Shown one piece after another: positions 7,655 to 16,082 of a DNA stretch of 26,731 bases (positions within the stretch are counted from its first letter, which is position 1; each line of letters opens with the position of its first letter). Under the pieces are notes generated by a model, which saw only the letters and a list, made by a program, of their open reading frames with translations, made no database searches and was not told the origin of the DNA. Source of the DNA: Ktedonobacteraceae bacterium (GTDB lineage Bacteria; Chloroflexota; Ktedonobacteria; Ktedonobacterales; Ktedonobacteraceae); NCBI GenBank assembly GCA_014896635.1, contig JADBKA010000044.1, forward strand, positions 1 to 26,731, written 5' to 3'. Made by a program: the position numbers and the translations under genes.

Positions 7655-9196
7655 ATGCAGGCACTGCTCGGCATTGACCTCGGCACCACCGGTGTTAAAG
7701 CAGCTCTCTTCGCAGCCGAAGATGGGCATGTCCTGGCTGATGCATTCGTCGATTATCCCCTGTTTCATCCCCACCCCGGCTGGGCCGAGCAGAATCCCGC
7801 CGACTGGTGGCGGGCAACCGTTGCCGCCATTCGTAGCTGTCTCGCCATCGGTGCTCAGCACAACATCCAGCCCGGAGATATACGCGGTCTTGGCCTCTCC
7901 GGTCAGATGCACGGCGTTGTGTTACTCGACGAGGCGAACCGCATCCTGCGCCCCTGCATCATCTGGGCCGATCAGCGCAGTGATGCCCAGGCGCGCTGGA
8001 TGACCGAACGGGTTGGCGCGGCTCGGCTGATCGCATACACCAGCAATCCTGCGCTCACCGGCTTTTCAGCACCCAAGCTGCTCTGGGTGCGCGATAATGA
8101 GCCAGAGATTTTCGCGCGCGCACGTACGCTGCTGCTGCCCAAAGACTATATCCGCTTTCTGCTCACCGGCGTCAAAGCAATGGAGATTTCTGACGCGGCT
8201 GGTACAGTCCTGCTCGATGTAAAGCACGGCGCCTGGTCGCAGGAAGTGCTTGCCGCCATCGGCCTCGATCCGGCGCTGCTCCCGCCCGTCGTCTCTTCTC
8301 ACACAATCAGTGGAACAATCACAGCAGATGTGGCGGCCCAGACCGGCCTGGCCGAAGGCACACCAGTTGCCGGTGGGGGAGCTGATAATGCCTGCGGCGC
8401 CGTCGGCAACGGTATTGTCACATCAGGACTCGCACTCGTCTCCGTCGGTACCAGTGGCATCGTCCTCGCCTACTCGGACACGCCCCGCGTCGATACTTCC
8501 GGTCCCATCCCGCGCGTCCATACGTTCAATCATGCCGTCCCTGGCGCCTGGTATCTTATGGGCGTGACACAGGGAGCCGGCCTCTCGCTGCGCTGGGTAC
8601 GCGATAACATCGGACTGCCGGAGCGCGCGCTGGAACGCTGGACCGCTACTGATGCCTATGTGACACTGGCGCAGGAAGCCGCCGGAGTGCCAGCCGGCAG
8701 CCAGGGCCTGATCTTCCTTCCCTATTTGCAGGGTGAGCGGACGCCCCATCTCGATCCCTATGCGCGCGGCGGCTGGATCGGTCTCACCGCCAGCCATGAT
8801 CGCCGTCACCTCATTCGCTCCGTCATGGAAGGGGTTGCCTTTAGCCTGAAAGACTGCTTCGGCATTATCCGCGAGCAGGGACTGCGCCTCGAACAGATGC
8901 GCGCAACCGGCGGCGGAGCTAGAAGTTCACTCTGGCGCCAGATCATCGCCGACGTACTCGGCGCCGAACTCGTCGTCACCAACGCGAGCGAGGGACCAGC
9001 CTTCGGAGCCGCTCTGTTGGCCGGCGTGGCCTGTGGTGTCTATCCTACCGTTCAGGCCGCCTGTGATCAGGTTGTGCGCGTCGTAGAGCGTACCGAACCC
9101 GATCCCGCCACAGCCCCGGCCTACGCGCGCGCATACGAGACCTACCGCGCGCTCTACCCGGCGCTGAAACCCATTATCAGCATCCCTCTTCAGTGA
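7655..9196 (+). CDS. xylB: Xylulokinase (FGGY family)
   Basis: This 513-residue sugar kinase phosphorylates D-xylulose to xylulose 5-phosphate in the cytoplasm. It shows the N-terminal phosphate-binding GIDLGTTGVKA at 6-16. LSGQMHGVV at 81-89 contains the Met-His pair typical of xylulokinases rather than glycerol kinases. VAGGGADNACGAVG at 238-251 has Asp244 as the likely catalytic base, and TGGGARS lies in the C-terminal domain. The start is ATG 7655 with GGAG 11 bases upstream; the longer open frame from 7526 is just the repeat being read through. No isomerase or transporter gene is adjacent. Xylulokinase is the best call, though some close FGGY kinases act on other ketoses. Confidence 0.92.
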   Translation: MQALLGIDLGTTGVKAALFAAEDGHVLADAFVDYPLFHPHPGWAEQNPADWWRATVAAIRSCLAIGAQHNIQPGDIRGLGLSGQMHGVVLLDEANRILRPCIIWADQRSDAQARWMTERVGAARLIAYTSNPALTGFSAPKLLWVRDNEPEIFARARTLLLPKDYIRFLLTGVKAMEISDAAGTVLLDVKHGAWSQEVLAAIGLDPALLPPVVSSHTISGTITADVAAQTGLAEGTPVAGGGADNACGAVGNGIVTSGLALVSVGTSGIVLAYSDTPRVDTSGPIPRVHTFNHAVPGAWYLMGVTQGAGLSLRWVRDNIGLPERALERWTATDAYVTLAQEAAGVPAGSQGLIFLPYLQGERTPHLDPYARGGWIGLTASHDRRHLIRSVMEGVAFSLKDCFGIIREQGLRLEQMRATGGGARSSLWRQIIADVLGAELVVTNASEGPAFGAALLAGVACGVYPTVQAACDQVVRVVERTEPDPATAPAYARAYETYRALYPALKPIISIPLQ

Positions 9197-9224
9197 GGAG
9201 TAACGGTAGAGAAGGCAGATCATC

Positions 9225-9896
9225 CTATGATGGGATCTCTTCGTGCATCCGGGGCCGGTTCGCCGCAATACTCAGCACCGGCTGGAGTCCTCCTCTGACC
9301 TGCTGGACACGGCTCACCTCGAAGCCAGTTTCGCGCACGGTACGCAGGGTATCGCGGTTCCAGTGGCAATTGCCCAGGCAGAAACAGCGAGTAGTCAGTG
9401 GCACAAGCATATCCTGGATGCGAGCGGTCAGTTTTCCTTGCGCACGCACATGCTCAAGAAGCAAGAGCGCACCGCCCGGCTTGAGTACACGCCAGATCTC
9501 ACGTAGTCCACGCTGCGGATCAGACACCGAACAGAAAACAAGCGTCACCAGCACGCTATCAAAATGGGCATCAGGAAACGGCAGCACCTCGGCGGCAGCC
9601 TGCATCAGATGGACAGGGACGCGAGCAGTGGACAGCCTGCGCTCTGCATAGGCCAGCATCGCCTCGTCCGGCTCAACAGCCTCTACGCGCTCAACCTGCG
9701 CAGGCTGGTAAAAAGGGAAATTTTGCCCTCCACCGGCACCCACCTCCAGCACAATGCCACGCGCCTGACCGGCGATCTCCTGTCGCAAGGGATCGATAAA
9801 CCGCCGGGCGGCGGGTCGGTTCGTCATCCATTCGTAAAAAGCAGCAAAACGCAGGGAGGAGTTTTTTTTGTTCAGAGGGATCTCTTGCTTGACCAT
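9225..9896 (-). CDS. Class I SAM-dependent methyltransferase
   Basis: This 223-residue protein has a clear SAM-binding motif I, VLEVGAGGGQN, at 49-59. An acidic residue follows the second strand (EAVEPDEAM), motif IV is FDSVLVTLVFCSV, and the post-motif is LKPGGALLLLEHV. The order matches Methyltransf_11-type enzymes. The C-terminal part GNCHWNRDT resembles the METTL7/UbiE-like group acting on small molecules or lipids, but the substrate is not readable. The ATG has AAGGAG at 6 bases. It is convergent with xylB, leaving 28 bases between the stops. Confidence 0.87.
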   Translation of the reverse strand: MVKQEIPLNKKNSSLRFAAFYEWMTNRPAARRFIDPLRQEIAGQARGIVLEVGAGGGQNFPFYQPAQVERVEAVEPDEAMLAYAERRLSTARVPVHLMQAAAEVLPFPDAHFDSVLVTLVFCSVSDPQRGLREIWRVLKPGGALLLLEHVRAQGKLTARIQDMLVPLTTRCFCLGNCHWNRDTLRTVRETGFEVSRVQQVRGGLQPVLSIAANRPRMHEEIPS

Positions 9897-10039
9897 AACA
9901 TTCTCCTTATGTTCTCAGACGAACAACTTTTGTGATTCTCCAATGCTGTGCTTGTCTGCACCTCTTCGAGCCAGGCAGCAATCCCCCCTTATTTATCGCC
10001 CATCCGCCTGACAGAAACCTGCTATCTGAAGCCTGTCAG

Positions 10040-10152
10040 CTAAGTAGGTGGACCTTAGAATTGAGAAAAAGGGGGAATGGGGACACCCCATGCCCCGCCA
10101 GGGGCTGGCGCCCCTGGACCCCGCTTCTCATTCGTTCTGTCCACCTACTTAG
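10040..10152. mobile_element. MITE-like element with 14-bp perfect terminal inverted repeats
   Basis: CTAAGTAGGTGGAC at 10040-10053 is the exact reverse complement of GTCCACCTACTTAG at 10139-10152. The 113-bp segment has no coding capacity and contains a GC-rich double hairpin. The TA at 10041-10042 and 10150-10151 could be the target duplication of a Tc1/IS630-type insertion; that assignment is inference. It lies between the methyltransferase and aldolase promoters and disrupts neither gene. Confidence 0.65.
10076..10122. repeat. GC-rich double-hairpin repeat, copy 2, inside the MITE
   Basis: ATGGGG-ACA-CCCCAT (10077-10091) and CCAGGGG/CCCCTGG (10098-10104 with 10111-10117) are followed by GACCCC. 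Read on the minus strand, this repeats the order of the copy at 7545-7612. Confidence 0.75.
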
Positions 10153-10178
10153 ATTCGGCCAGCAGAGAAAAAAGGCGC

Positions 10179-10200
10179 CACCGGCCATCGGTGATATAAT
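10179..10200 (+). promoter_or_regulatory. Candidate aldolase promoter with overlapping inverted repeat
   Basis: A TATAAT at 10195-10200 is immediately preceded by CACCG-GCCAT-CGGTG (10179-10193). A protein bound there would cover the promoter. No consensus -35 is evident. The aldolase ATG lies about 145 bases downstream. Confidence 0.35.
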
Positions 10201-10344
10201 AAACAATGGAGACGAATCGTCTCGTGTGTCCTGGCGATGCCTTTCTACAAATTGGCACCGACAGGTTTTGCAGCGACAGTTCAGCAGGCAGCGTAGCAGT
10301 TAGTTGGTACCGGCTATTTTGAACGAAGAAAGAAAGGGAGCATC

Positions 10345-11370
10345 ATGGCAAGAGTGCAAATAAGTAAAGGCAAATTCAACGGATTACAGACCTGCGCCAA
10401 CAAGCAGGGAGTCATCGCAGCCGCTGCAATGGACCAGCGCGGCTCGCTGAAAAAAGGTCTTGAGAAGGCCGGCGGCAGACCGTTCGCCGCCGAGGATCTG
10501 ACAGCGTTTAAAACGAAGGTGACGAAAGTGCTTACCCGCTATGCCAGCGCGATCCTGCTGGACCCCGAATACGGTCTGCCAGCCCTCGAAGAGCGCGCGC
10601 CGGGTTCCGGCGTCCTGCTAGCTTATGAGAAAACCGGCTACGATACCAGCGTCAAGGGGCGCTTCCCCGACCTGCTGGACCACTGGAGCGTCCGCCGTCT
10701 CTCCGAGGCCGGAGCCAACGCTGTCAAAATTCTGATGTACTACAATCCTCACGACGACGCCTCGATCAACGAGGTCAAGCACGCCTTCATTGAGCGCGTT
10801 GGCAGCGAGTGTGTTGCGCTCGACATCCCCTTCTTCCTGGAACCCGTCACCTACGACGACAATTATGATGAGAAGGGCCTGGAGTACGCGCAGCTTAAAC
10901 CGGAATACGTCGCGGCGACGATGGAAGAGTTCTCCAAAGATCGCTACGGCGTCGATATCCTCAAAGTCGAAATTCCTATCAATCTCGCCTATCTACGCGG
11001 CAGCCGCGCCTACAAAGGCGGCGACTACGCCTATGATCACGAGACGGCTCTGGAACACTTCCGCGCCGCCGCTTCCGTCGCTAAAAAGCCGTTCATCTAC
11101 CTGAGCGCGGGTGTGGATAACGAGGTGTTTCTCGAAAGCCTGGAACTGGCGATAGAATCAGGTGTGCCGTTCAGCGGCGTGCTCTGTGGCCGCGCGACCT
11201 GGAAAGAGGGCATCCCGGTCTTCGCCAAGAATGGTCCCGCCGCCCTCGAAGAGTGGCTGCTCGACCAGGGCGTGAAGAATATTCAGGCCCTTAACGAGAT
11301 TCTGGCTAAGGGCGCTCACGCCTGGTACAGCTTCTACGGCGGCCTCGACAATATCGAAGTTGTCGGCTAA
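10345..11370 (+). CDS. lacD: Tagatose 1,6-bisphosphate aldolase-type (LacD family) class I aldolase
   Basis: This 341-residue protein matches LacD closely in its ordered motifs: AAAMDQRGSLKK at 25-37, LLDPEYGLPAL at 71-81, LAYEKTGYD at 92-100, PFFLEPVTYDD at 162-172 and VDILKVEIPINLAYL starting at 203. Lys207 is the expected Schiff-base lysine. SAGVDNEVF and GVLCGRATW form the phosphate-binding end. LacD splits tagatose 1,6-bisphosphate into dihydroxyacetone phosphate and glyceraldehyde 3-phosphate, and family members often accept other ketohexose bisphosphates. No lac or tagatose-kinase genes lie next to it, so the natural substrate may differ. AAAGGGAG precedes the ATG by about 5 bases, and a strong terminator follows. 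Confidence 0.9.
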   Translation: MARVQISKGKFNGLQTCANKQGVIAAAAMDQRGSLKKGLEKAGGRPFAAEDLTAFKTKVTKVLTRYASAILLDPEYGLPALEERAPGSGVLLAYEKTGYDTSVKGRFPDLLDHWSVRRLSEAGANAVKILMYYNPHDDASINEVKHAFIERVGSECVALDIPFFLEPVTYDDNYDEKGLEYAQLKPEYVAATMEEFSKDRYGVDILKVEIPINLAYLRGSRAYKGGDYAYDHETALEHFRAAASVAKKPFIYLSAGVDNEVFLESLELAIESGVPFSGVLCGRATWKEGIPVFAKNGPAALEEWLLDQGVKNIQALNEILAKGAHAWYSFYGGLDNIEVVG

Positions 11371-11396
11371 CTTTCCACGCACATCTACTGTTGGAG

Positions 11397-11430
11397 CCTG
11401 GCTGCATTCCTATTGCAGCCAGGTTTCGGT
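11397..11430 (+). terminator. Intrinsic terminator of the aldolase gene
   Basis: A perfect 10-bp stem, CCTGGCTGCA (11397-11406) with TGCAGCCAGG (11414-11423), has a 7-base loop and is followed by TTTCGGTTTT. It begins 27 bases after the stop. Confidence 0.85.
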
Positions 11431-11439
11431 TTTAACGGT

Positions 11440-12213
11440 TCATCCCTCCTGCTGCGTTGATTTTTTCATGTGAGGCTTCACTACCATCTGATAGTAGTCA
11501 CACAGGTCGGTCAGCACACACCTGCTACAGCGCGGCACATCATACACGCAAATCCTTTGCCCATGTCGCAGTAGTCCTTTGTGAAAGTTATAAATTTTTT
11601 GCGCATCGTTGGGTAGGAGTGCCTGCAATAGATCGTGCGCCCGGTCCGCCGACACTTTCTTGCCGATCAGTCCCAGGCGAATCGAGATGCGATGCACATG
11701 CGTATCAACTGGCAGAATCGGCTTGCGCGCACTGAACAGCAGAACGCAGGCCGCCGTCTTAGGTCCCACGCCTGCAAAACGGCTCAGCCAGGCCTCGCCC
11801 TCCGCAACGGGAATCTCGCGCAAAAAATCCAGATTGAGAGTTCCCCGCTCATCGGTAATCTGGCGCAGGATGGTTTGCAGACGCGGCGCCTTGACTTCCG
11901 GCCAGTTGACGTTCTCGATGGCCTTCTCCACCTCAGCGGTGGGCGCATCTCGCACGCCTTCCCAGGAGCCAAAACGCCGCAAAAGAGTGTCATAGGCCGC
12001 AGCAGTCTGCTCGTCGCGCGTCCGATGCGAGAGGATGATATCCACAAGCTGGCTCATCGGATCTTTGCTGGACCAGGCCGCGACGCCATAGAACTCCGTC
12101 AACCGGCGCGTGACTTCCAGGGCTTTCCGGGAAAGAACGCCAATGTCGTTTGACGGATAGCCGTAATCAGCAGCGTTGCGCTCCTGTTTGATGCGCCGGC
12201 CTGGCTGTTTCAT
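11440..12213 (-). CDS. nth: Endonuclease III-like DNA glycosylase/AP lyase
   Basis: This 257-residue base-excision repair protein of the Nth family removes oxidised pyrimidines from DNA. The helix-hairpin-helix RFAGVGPKTAACVLLF at 145-160 carries the catalytic Lys152. PVDTHVHRI at 168-176 has the catalytic Asp170. The iron-sulphur loop is intact, with Cys222, 229, 232 and 238 in the C-x6-C-x2-C-x5-C pattern. The segment LSHRTRD replaces the LSAQTTD of E. coli Nth, so damage preference may differ. The protein is longer than E. coli Nth (211 residues), mainly at a polar N-terminus of about 25 residues. A later start is possible but no better ribosome-binding site was found; AAAGGA sits about 12 bases before this ATG. 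Confidence 0.9.
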   Translation of the reverse strand: MKQPGRRIKQERNAADYGYPSNDIGVLSRKALEVTRRLTEFYGVAAWSSKDPMSQLVDIILSHRTRDEQTAAAYDTLLRRFGSWEGVRDAPTAEVEKAIENVNWPEVKAPRLQTILRQITDERGTLNLDFLREIPVAEGEAWLSRFAGVGPKTAACVLLFSARKPILPVDTHVHRISIRLGLIGKKVSADRAHDLLQALLPNDAQKIYNFHKGLLRHGQRICVYDVPRCSRCVLTDLCDYYQMVVKPHMKKSTQQEG

Positions 12214-12515
12214 AGATTATCTCATCCTTTCGCACTTGCGGCGGGCGTGATCCTTACATGATCCAGGCATAATCGCTGCCTGCCTGGCGCTTGATCCGGC
12301 AGCCGAAGAGTGTGGATGTCGTCGAAAGAATGAGAGGGCTGTTCATCATCGGAGCTATAGTCCTTTCTCGTCAAGGGATACAATGACCTTCTGTCCCTTT
12401 TTTATCAGGTCAGAAGAGAGCGTCGGCGTAATAATAGACTCAACGCCAACGCTTCCCTTAGCATTACGCCCCAGAGGGGGGGACGGTTACAGCTCGCGCT
12501 GTCGGGTTTTCCCGT
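12214..12515. other. Intergenic region without a recognised gene
   Basis: These 302 bases lie between nth and the reductase gene. I see small imperfect stems such as ACAGC/GCTGT near 12489-12502, but no T-run, no promoter pair and no credible gene. A 31-codon frame at 12254-12349 (minus) has only a weak ribosome-binding site. Confidence 0.4.
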
Positions 12516-13109
12516 TCAAGACGCTGAAGACGCGCTCTCTCGTGGCTGGTAGAACAACACTACAACCCCGGAAGGATGCCTCTTCGTGTCGACCAGTTTC
12601 AGCTTCACCGGCTGCTGGATGTGGTGAAAAAGAGGCTTTCCACCTCCGAGAATCAGGGGATGGACTAAGACCTGGTACTCATCGATCAAGCCATAATTGG
12701 TAAGAGTCTGGATGATACTGGCGCTCCCGTAGATCAGTATATCGCGCCCCGGCTCCTGCTTCAGTTGCTTGATCTCTTCCGGCACCACCTCTTTTCGCAA
12801 CGTGGAGTTGTTCCACTCTACGCTTTCAAGCGTCCTGGAGAAGACGATTTTGCGCATCGCATTCAATTTGCGCGCGTATGCCTTCTCGCTCTCAGAGACA
12901 TCTGGCTTGTCAGGTACATAGGGCCAGGAGCCGGCAAAACTTTGATAGGTCACTCGCCCCAGCAGGAGCGTATCGGCTCCATCGACCACCTCGCCCTCAT
13001 ACAAACCCATTGCTTCATCGAACGTTTCTCCAACCCAGTCCATCTCTCCGGCTGGACCTGCGATGTAGCCATCAAGCGTGACCCACGTGGTCGTAATAAT
13101 TTTTCTCAT
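12516..13109 (-). CDS. RibD C-terminal/dihydrofolate reductase-like protein
   Basis: This 197-residue protein begins RKIITTTWVTLDGYIAGP, the opening strand and loop of the RibD_C/DHFR-like fold. It continues with DTLLLGRVTYQSF, DILIYGSASIIQTL (the nucleotide-binding GS loop) and HPLILGGGKPLF. Members use NAD(P)H, but most stand-alone ones (YyaP/YwjB type) have no proven substrate and are not true folate reductases. The start at 13109 is chosen because AAGGAG lies 11 bases upstream and the family begins at this Met. The frame extends to 13154, but that would overlap the upstream gene. It lies 31 bases after an AraC-type regulator gene and is probably co-transcribed with it. Confidence 0.87.
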   Translation of the reverse strand: MRKIITTTWVTLDGYIAGPAGEMDWVGETFDEAMGLYEGEVVDGADTLLLGRVTYQSFAGSWPYVPDKPDVSESEKAYARKLNAMRKIVFSRTLESVEWNNSTLRKEVVPEEIKQLKQEPGRDILIYGSASIIQTLTNYGLIDEYQVLVHPLILGGGKPLFHHIQQPVKLKLVDTKRHPSGVVVLFYQPRESASSAS

Positions 13110-13140
13110 ACGTTTCGTTTCTCCTTCTCTTGGTTGCTCG

Positions 13141-13878
13141 TCAGATGAAGACATTATGATCCATCCAGAGAGGCGTTGTCTTGTACAAAAACGGCATCTG
13201 CTCAGGTCGGCTGTGCTCCCGGAGCTGCGCCGGCGTCTGGCCGATCAAACGCCTGAGCGAGCGGGTCAGGTGTGGCTGATCAAAATAGCCAGCCTGCTCA
13301 ACGACATCCAGAATCGCAATGCCCTGCTGTAAGAGATGTGTGGCGTAGCGGGCGCGTTCGATCTGACGAACCGTATTCTGCGTCAGCCCGACGGCTCGCA
13401 AGAAACGGCGCTGGATGGTACGAGGATCGCAGTTCTGTCGCTGCCCCTGTAGGACGGCATCGACGACCGGATCACGCGCAAGCAGCCCCCTACGCACCAG
13501 CCAGTCAGCGAACGTGTCAGCGTTGTCGTAATTAGGAAGTTGCCAGACGGAGCCTGAGAACCAGAAGGCGTTCTCCGCCACGACGGGCAGATTCACCTGT
13601 CCATCCACCAGCATTCCGGTGGACAGATGCGGCAGAAACGTCCCTACCTTAAAGAGAATGCCAAGCCACTCTCCATCCCCAGGACAATCTCCCTGCGGCG
13701 TCGCTCTGGTCTCTGGCCCGCGCATCGTTACCGTGACCTTGCCCTGGAGTTTGCTCACCACCAGCTCGCAGCGGCTGGCAGCAATGGAGAGAAACGGGTG
13801 CGCTCCCTCACTATGGCAGCGCCAGATCCGTTCGACAACAGGCGAATCGGATGGTCTGTCCTCGTCAAAGAAAATCAT
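13141..13878 (-). CDS. AraC-family transcriptional regulator
   Basis: The 245-residue protein has a C-terminal AraC-type double helix-turn-helix at about 150-220. TIQRRFLRAVGLTQNTV precedes the second HTH, AILDVVEQAGYFDQPHLTR-SLRRLIGQTPAQLRE. This second half, with the G-Y-x-D-x-x-H pattern, is the family signature. The N-terminal 140 residues look like a cupin-type sensing domain of the kind seen in proteins annotated as DUF6597-like AraC regulators; no ligand can be named. The ATG at 13878 has AAAGGGAG only 5 bases upstream and is much preferred over the open frame reaching 13992. It sits just upstream of the DHFR-like gene in one unit and may control it. Confidence 0.88.
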   Translation of the reverse strand: MIFFDEDRPSDSPVVERIWRCHSEGAHPFLSIAASRCELVVSKLQGKVTVTMRGPETRATPQGDCPGDGEWLGILFKVGTFLPHLSTGMLVDGQVNLPVVAENAFWFSGSVWQLPNYDNADTFADWLVRRGLLARDPVVDAVLQGQRQNCDPRTIQRRFLRAVGLTQNTVRQIERARYATHLLQQGIAILDVVEQAGYFDQPHLTRSLRRLIGQTPAQLREHSRPEQMPFLYKTTPLWMDHNVFI

Positions 13879-14210
13879 TTCATCTCCCTTTGAAGTGCCA
13901 GGCAACAGCTTGACTATCTTCTTTTTCTCCACCCGTGCAGCCCAATCGGAAATGCCGCGCGAAGCAGCAGGACAGAGATGGACAGCAGCCATTTCTGTCT
14001 GCTATATTTGACTGAGAAGAAGATTTGTGGTTCTTCGGTCTTTCCCTGTCCCTGACAGCAGGGGAAACTATTACATGCTTCAATGGCTCAGGACTAGCGC
14101 CGCACAGTTCACAAGCAGTGGGGGAAGAAGCATGCATGTCAAACAGGCTCTGAAGGTTTCACTGGTCAAGCAGGCGGTTGGCACCGAGGGAAAGGTAGAC
14201 AAATGTTTAC
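13879..14210. other. Intergenic region with two hairpins
   Basis: TTTCC-CTGTC-CCT-GACAG followed by GGAAA (14041-14067, with a four-base bulge) and GGTAGACA-AA-TGTTTACC (14194-14211, one mismatch) lie between the DUF1697 stop and the AraC start. The second overlaps the DUF1697 stop codon. Neither has a T-run, so termination is uncertain. No gene is seen. Confidence 0.4.
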
Positions 14211-14753
14211 CTAACCCTTTTCGCCTTTTTTTGCCGCCTGTAGGATTTTGGCGACCGTGTGATAGAAGCGCGTGGTCGTTCTGTCACCCAGGACTTTGAA
14301 GCCTTGAGATGTGGGGGGACGGCCATTGATAAGATACCAGACGATGAACGCTTCGTAATCCGTCGCGTGGATGATTTCCATATCGTTTTTCGGGGTACGG
14401 AGCGGCAGAGCAAGCGTACTCGGTATGATCTCGGCAGTAAACGTCACACATAACCGCATATCGGGCGTGACGTTCAGATGCTGAAACGGGTTAAGTATCA
14501 TGATTTGCTCAAGTTCCGCGATGGTGCGTAAAAAAACAGGAACTTCATAACCCAGTCCTCTGTGCAAATGGTGCTCAAGCGTGCAGGTGATTGTTTCGCG
14601 CTCCGTTTGCTCCGTCTCAAAGAAGACATTGCCACTCTGGATGTATGTGCGGACATTGCTGAAGCCCGCCTCCTTGAAGATCTCGCGCAGGCGCTCCATC
14701 TTGACCGTATGGCCGCCGACATTGATGCCACGCAATAACGCTATATAGAGCAT
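14211..14753 (-). CDS. DUF1697 family protein
   Basis: This 180-residue protein starts MLYIALLRGINVGGHTVKM, the near-invariant opening of DUF1697. NVRTYIQSGNVFFET follows at about 33-47 and the C-terminal TTTRFYHTVAKILQAA is also typical. The family is widespread in bacteria and has no established biochemical role; length and motif order are normal. GAGGAGAG lies about 5 bases before the ATG. It is on the same strand as the AraC and DHFR-like genes but 330 bases from them, so it is probably separate. Confidence 0.88.
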   Translation of the reverse strand: MLYIALLRGINVGGHTVKMERLREIFKEAGFSNVRTYIQSGNVFFETEQTERETITCTLEHHLHRGLGYEVPVFLRTIAELEQIMILNPFQHLNVTPDMRLCVTFTAEIIPSTLALPLRTPKNDMEIIHATDYEAFIVWYLINGRPPTSQGFKVLGDRTTTRFYHTVAKILQAAKKGEKG

Positions 14754-14772
14754 GTTCTCTCCTCAGTTTTAT

Positions 14773-14943
14773 TCAACGTGCTACTGATTTGAGATACGTT
14801 CGGGCTTCAACAGCGTTGCGCAAATCTAGCACGCGCAGCGCAATCTCGCGCGCCTCCGCCAGCCTTTTTCTCCTCGGCGATAGTAATATTCTTGGTCGTA
14901 TGATAGTCGCCACGAACCCCGATCTCTGCTGCCCCCGGTTCTC
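14773..14943 (-). pseudogene. Frameshifted scrap of an unrecognised gene
   Basis: Two reading frames join at a run of five A (minus strand, 14869-14865). One contains AAEIGVRGDYHTTKNITIAE; after the run the other continues RLAEAREIALRVLDLRNAVE and ends at a TGA at 14773. Both halves have protein-like composition and together read as the C-terminal 50 or so residues of a soluble protein. There is no start codon or ribosome-binding site at a sensible place. I do not recognise the family. It may be the remnant of a neighbour lost by deletion. Confidence 0.3.
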
Positions 14944-15160
14944 CTTATAGAGAGAGATTCTCGTAGGGGTCCTCATGTCCCCGAATCGGAGAGAGGGACA
15001 TCGTTCTCCGTGCCGTGCGGCAGCCAGCGCGGCACAGAGGAAGGATTCTTTTGACCACCGGTCTGTGCGTATGCGAGAGCTATTGCTGCCCGCTTATTAT
15101 GGATGCCATCGATGCCAAAGTTCAGGAAAGTATACTACAGCGGTCTTGCTGTGGATCAGA

Positions 15161-15958
15161 TCAGGAAAGGGGCTTTTTCTGGCGCGCCAACAAATTTGGT
15201 CCCCATCCGATGATGACAATGACTGCCGCGATAATGGTGAGCATGCCGGTAACAAACGGATCGAACCCTGAACCGTAGTTGGGAAAGAGAGACCAGCTCA
15301 CATTATCCATGGCATGAACCAGGATGGCGGCAAAGACACTTTTGCCCGTGTTCGTGTAGATCCAGACAATGAGGAGGCGTAATGCCACTCCTTGCAGGTC
15401 GTGCCAGATGATCCAGCTTGCCGTGTAGTGCGCCTGGAGATCTGGAATGAGGTGCCAGAGCTGCCACACGATCCCTAAAATCAGGCCGGCCTTGAAGACT
15501 CCCCACCGATTTTGCAGGGGGTCAAAGGCATAGCCCATCCACCCCAGTTCTTCACAGATGCCTGCGAGAAAGTAGATGCAGAAAAAGACCGGCGCCAGGA
15601 GCAATGGAATGCTGATGGGATCAGGCAGCGGCCATCCCATCACCCGCATGACGAGATAAGACAAAACATAGAGGCCAGGACTCAACAACAGGATGGGGAC
15701 ATACCAGATCTTCTGTTTGATCTTCTGGTAATCAAATGCTCTCTTGAAGAGCGCCTTCAGGCCGTCGAATCCGCTTTGCCTGGAAGAAAGCAGCAAGGCG
15801 GCGGTCAATGGACTCACAAACATCAAGGCGCTTGCGGGAAGCTTTACGGGAAACGGTAACTGATTTCCCCCAATCAGATAGAAGGGAAGGCTCAGGACCA
15901 GGACCAGCAAGAAGTAAGTGAGGGGGCGCTTCTCCTGGGAAGCGTTGGGATTCGTCAC
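15161..15958 (-). CDS. CPBP family intramembrane metalloprotease
   Basis: This 265-residue multi-pass membrane protein has helices at roughly 12-30, 42-58, 85-105, 117-134, 155-170, 190-202 and 237-253. Its CPBP (Abi/CAAX protease) motifs are EELGWMGYA with Glu136-Glu137, WQLWHLIPD with His169, and HAMDN with His215, the last of these in a membrane helix. These residues form the metal site in CAAX-type proteases. Bacterial members include immunity proteins for bacteriocins and uncharacterised proteases. GTG at 15958 is taken as start because GAGGAG lies 7 bases upstream and it removes an odd N-terminal tail. No peptide or bacteriocin gene is adjacent, so the role is open. Confidence 0.88.
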   Translation of the reverse strand: MTNPNASQEKRPLTYFLLVLVLSLPFYLIGGNQLPFPVKLPASALMFVSPLTAALLLSSRQSGFDGLKALFKRAFDYQKIKQKIWYVPILLLSPGLYVLSYLVMRVMGWPLPDPISIPLLLAPVFFCIYFLAGICEELGWMGYAFDPLQNRWGVFKAGLILGIVWQLWHLIPDLQAHYTASWIIWHDLQGVALRLLIVWIYTNTGKSVFAAILVHAMDNVSWSLFPNYGSGFDPFVTGMLTIIAAVIVIIGWGPNLLARQKKPLS

Positions 15959-16082
15959 GGGTCGTCTCCTCTCTGCTGAGCATTGTACAACAGACACCCT
16001 TGCCTGATCAAGCACCGGGACCCAGGACTCAGGAGACGGATGTGCCTACTTGCAATCTCGCCCTCCCTCCTGAAGAGAAAAT

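Noticed and set aside
9932..10303. 123-codon plus-strand frame between methyltransferase and aldolase
   Set aside because: It runs through the MITE, its hairpins and the aldolase promoter; its composition is not protein-like.
12254..12349. 31-codon minus-strand mini-ORF before nth
   Set aside because: The ribosome-binding site is weak and distant, there is no coupling to nth and nothing is recognisable in the peptide.
14974..15002. ATGTCCC/GGGACAT inverted repeat
   Set aside because: It is only 7 bp with a 14-base loop, no adjacent gene boundary or T-run; chance is likely.
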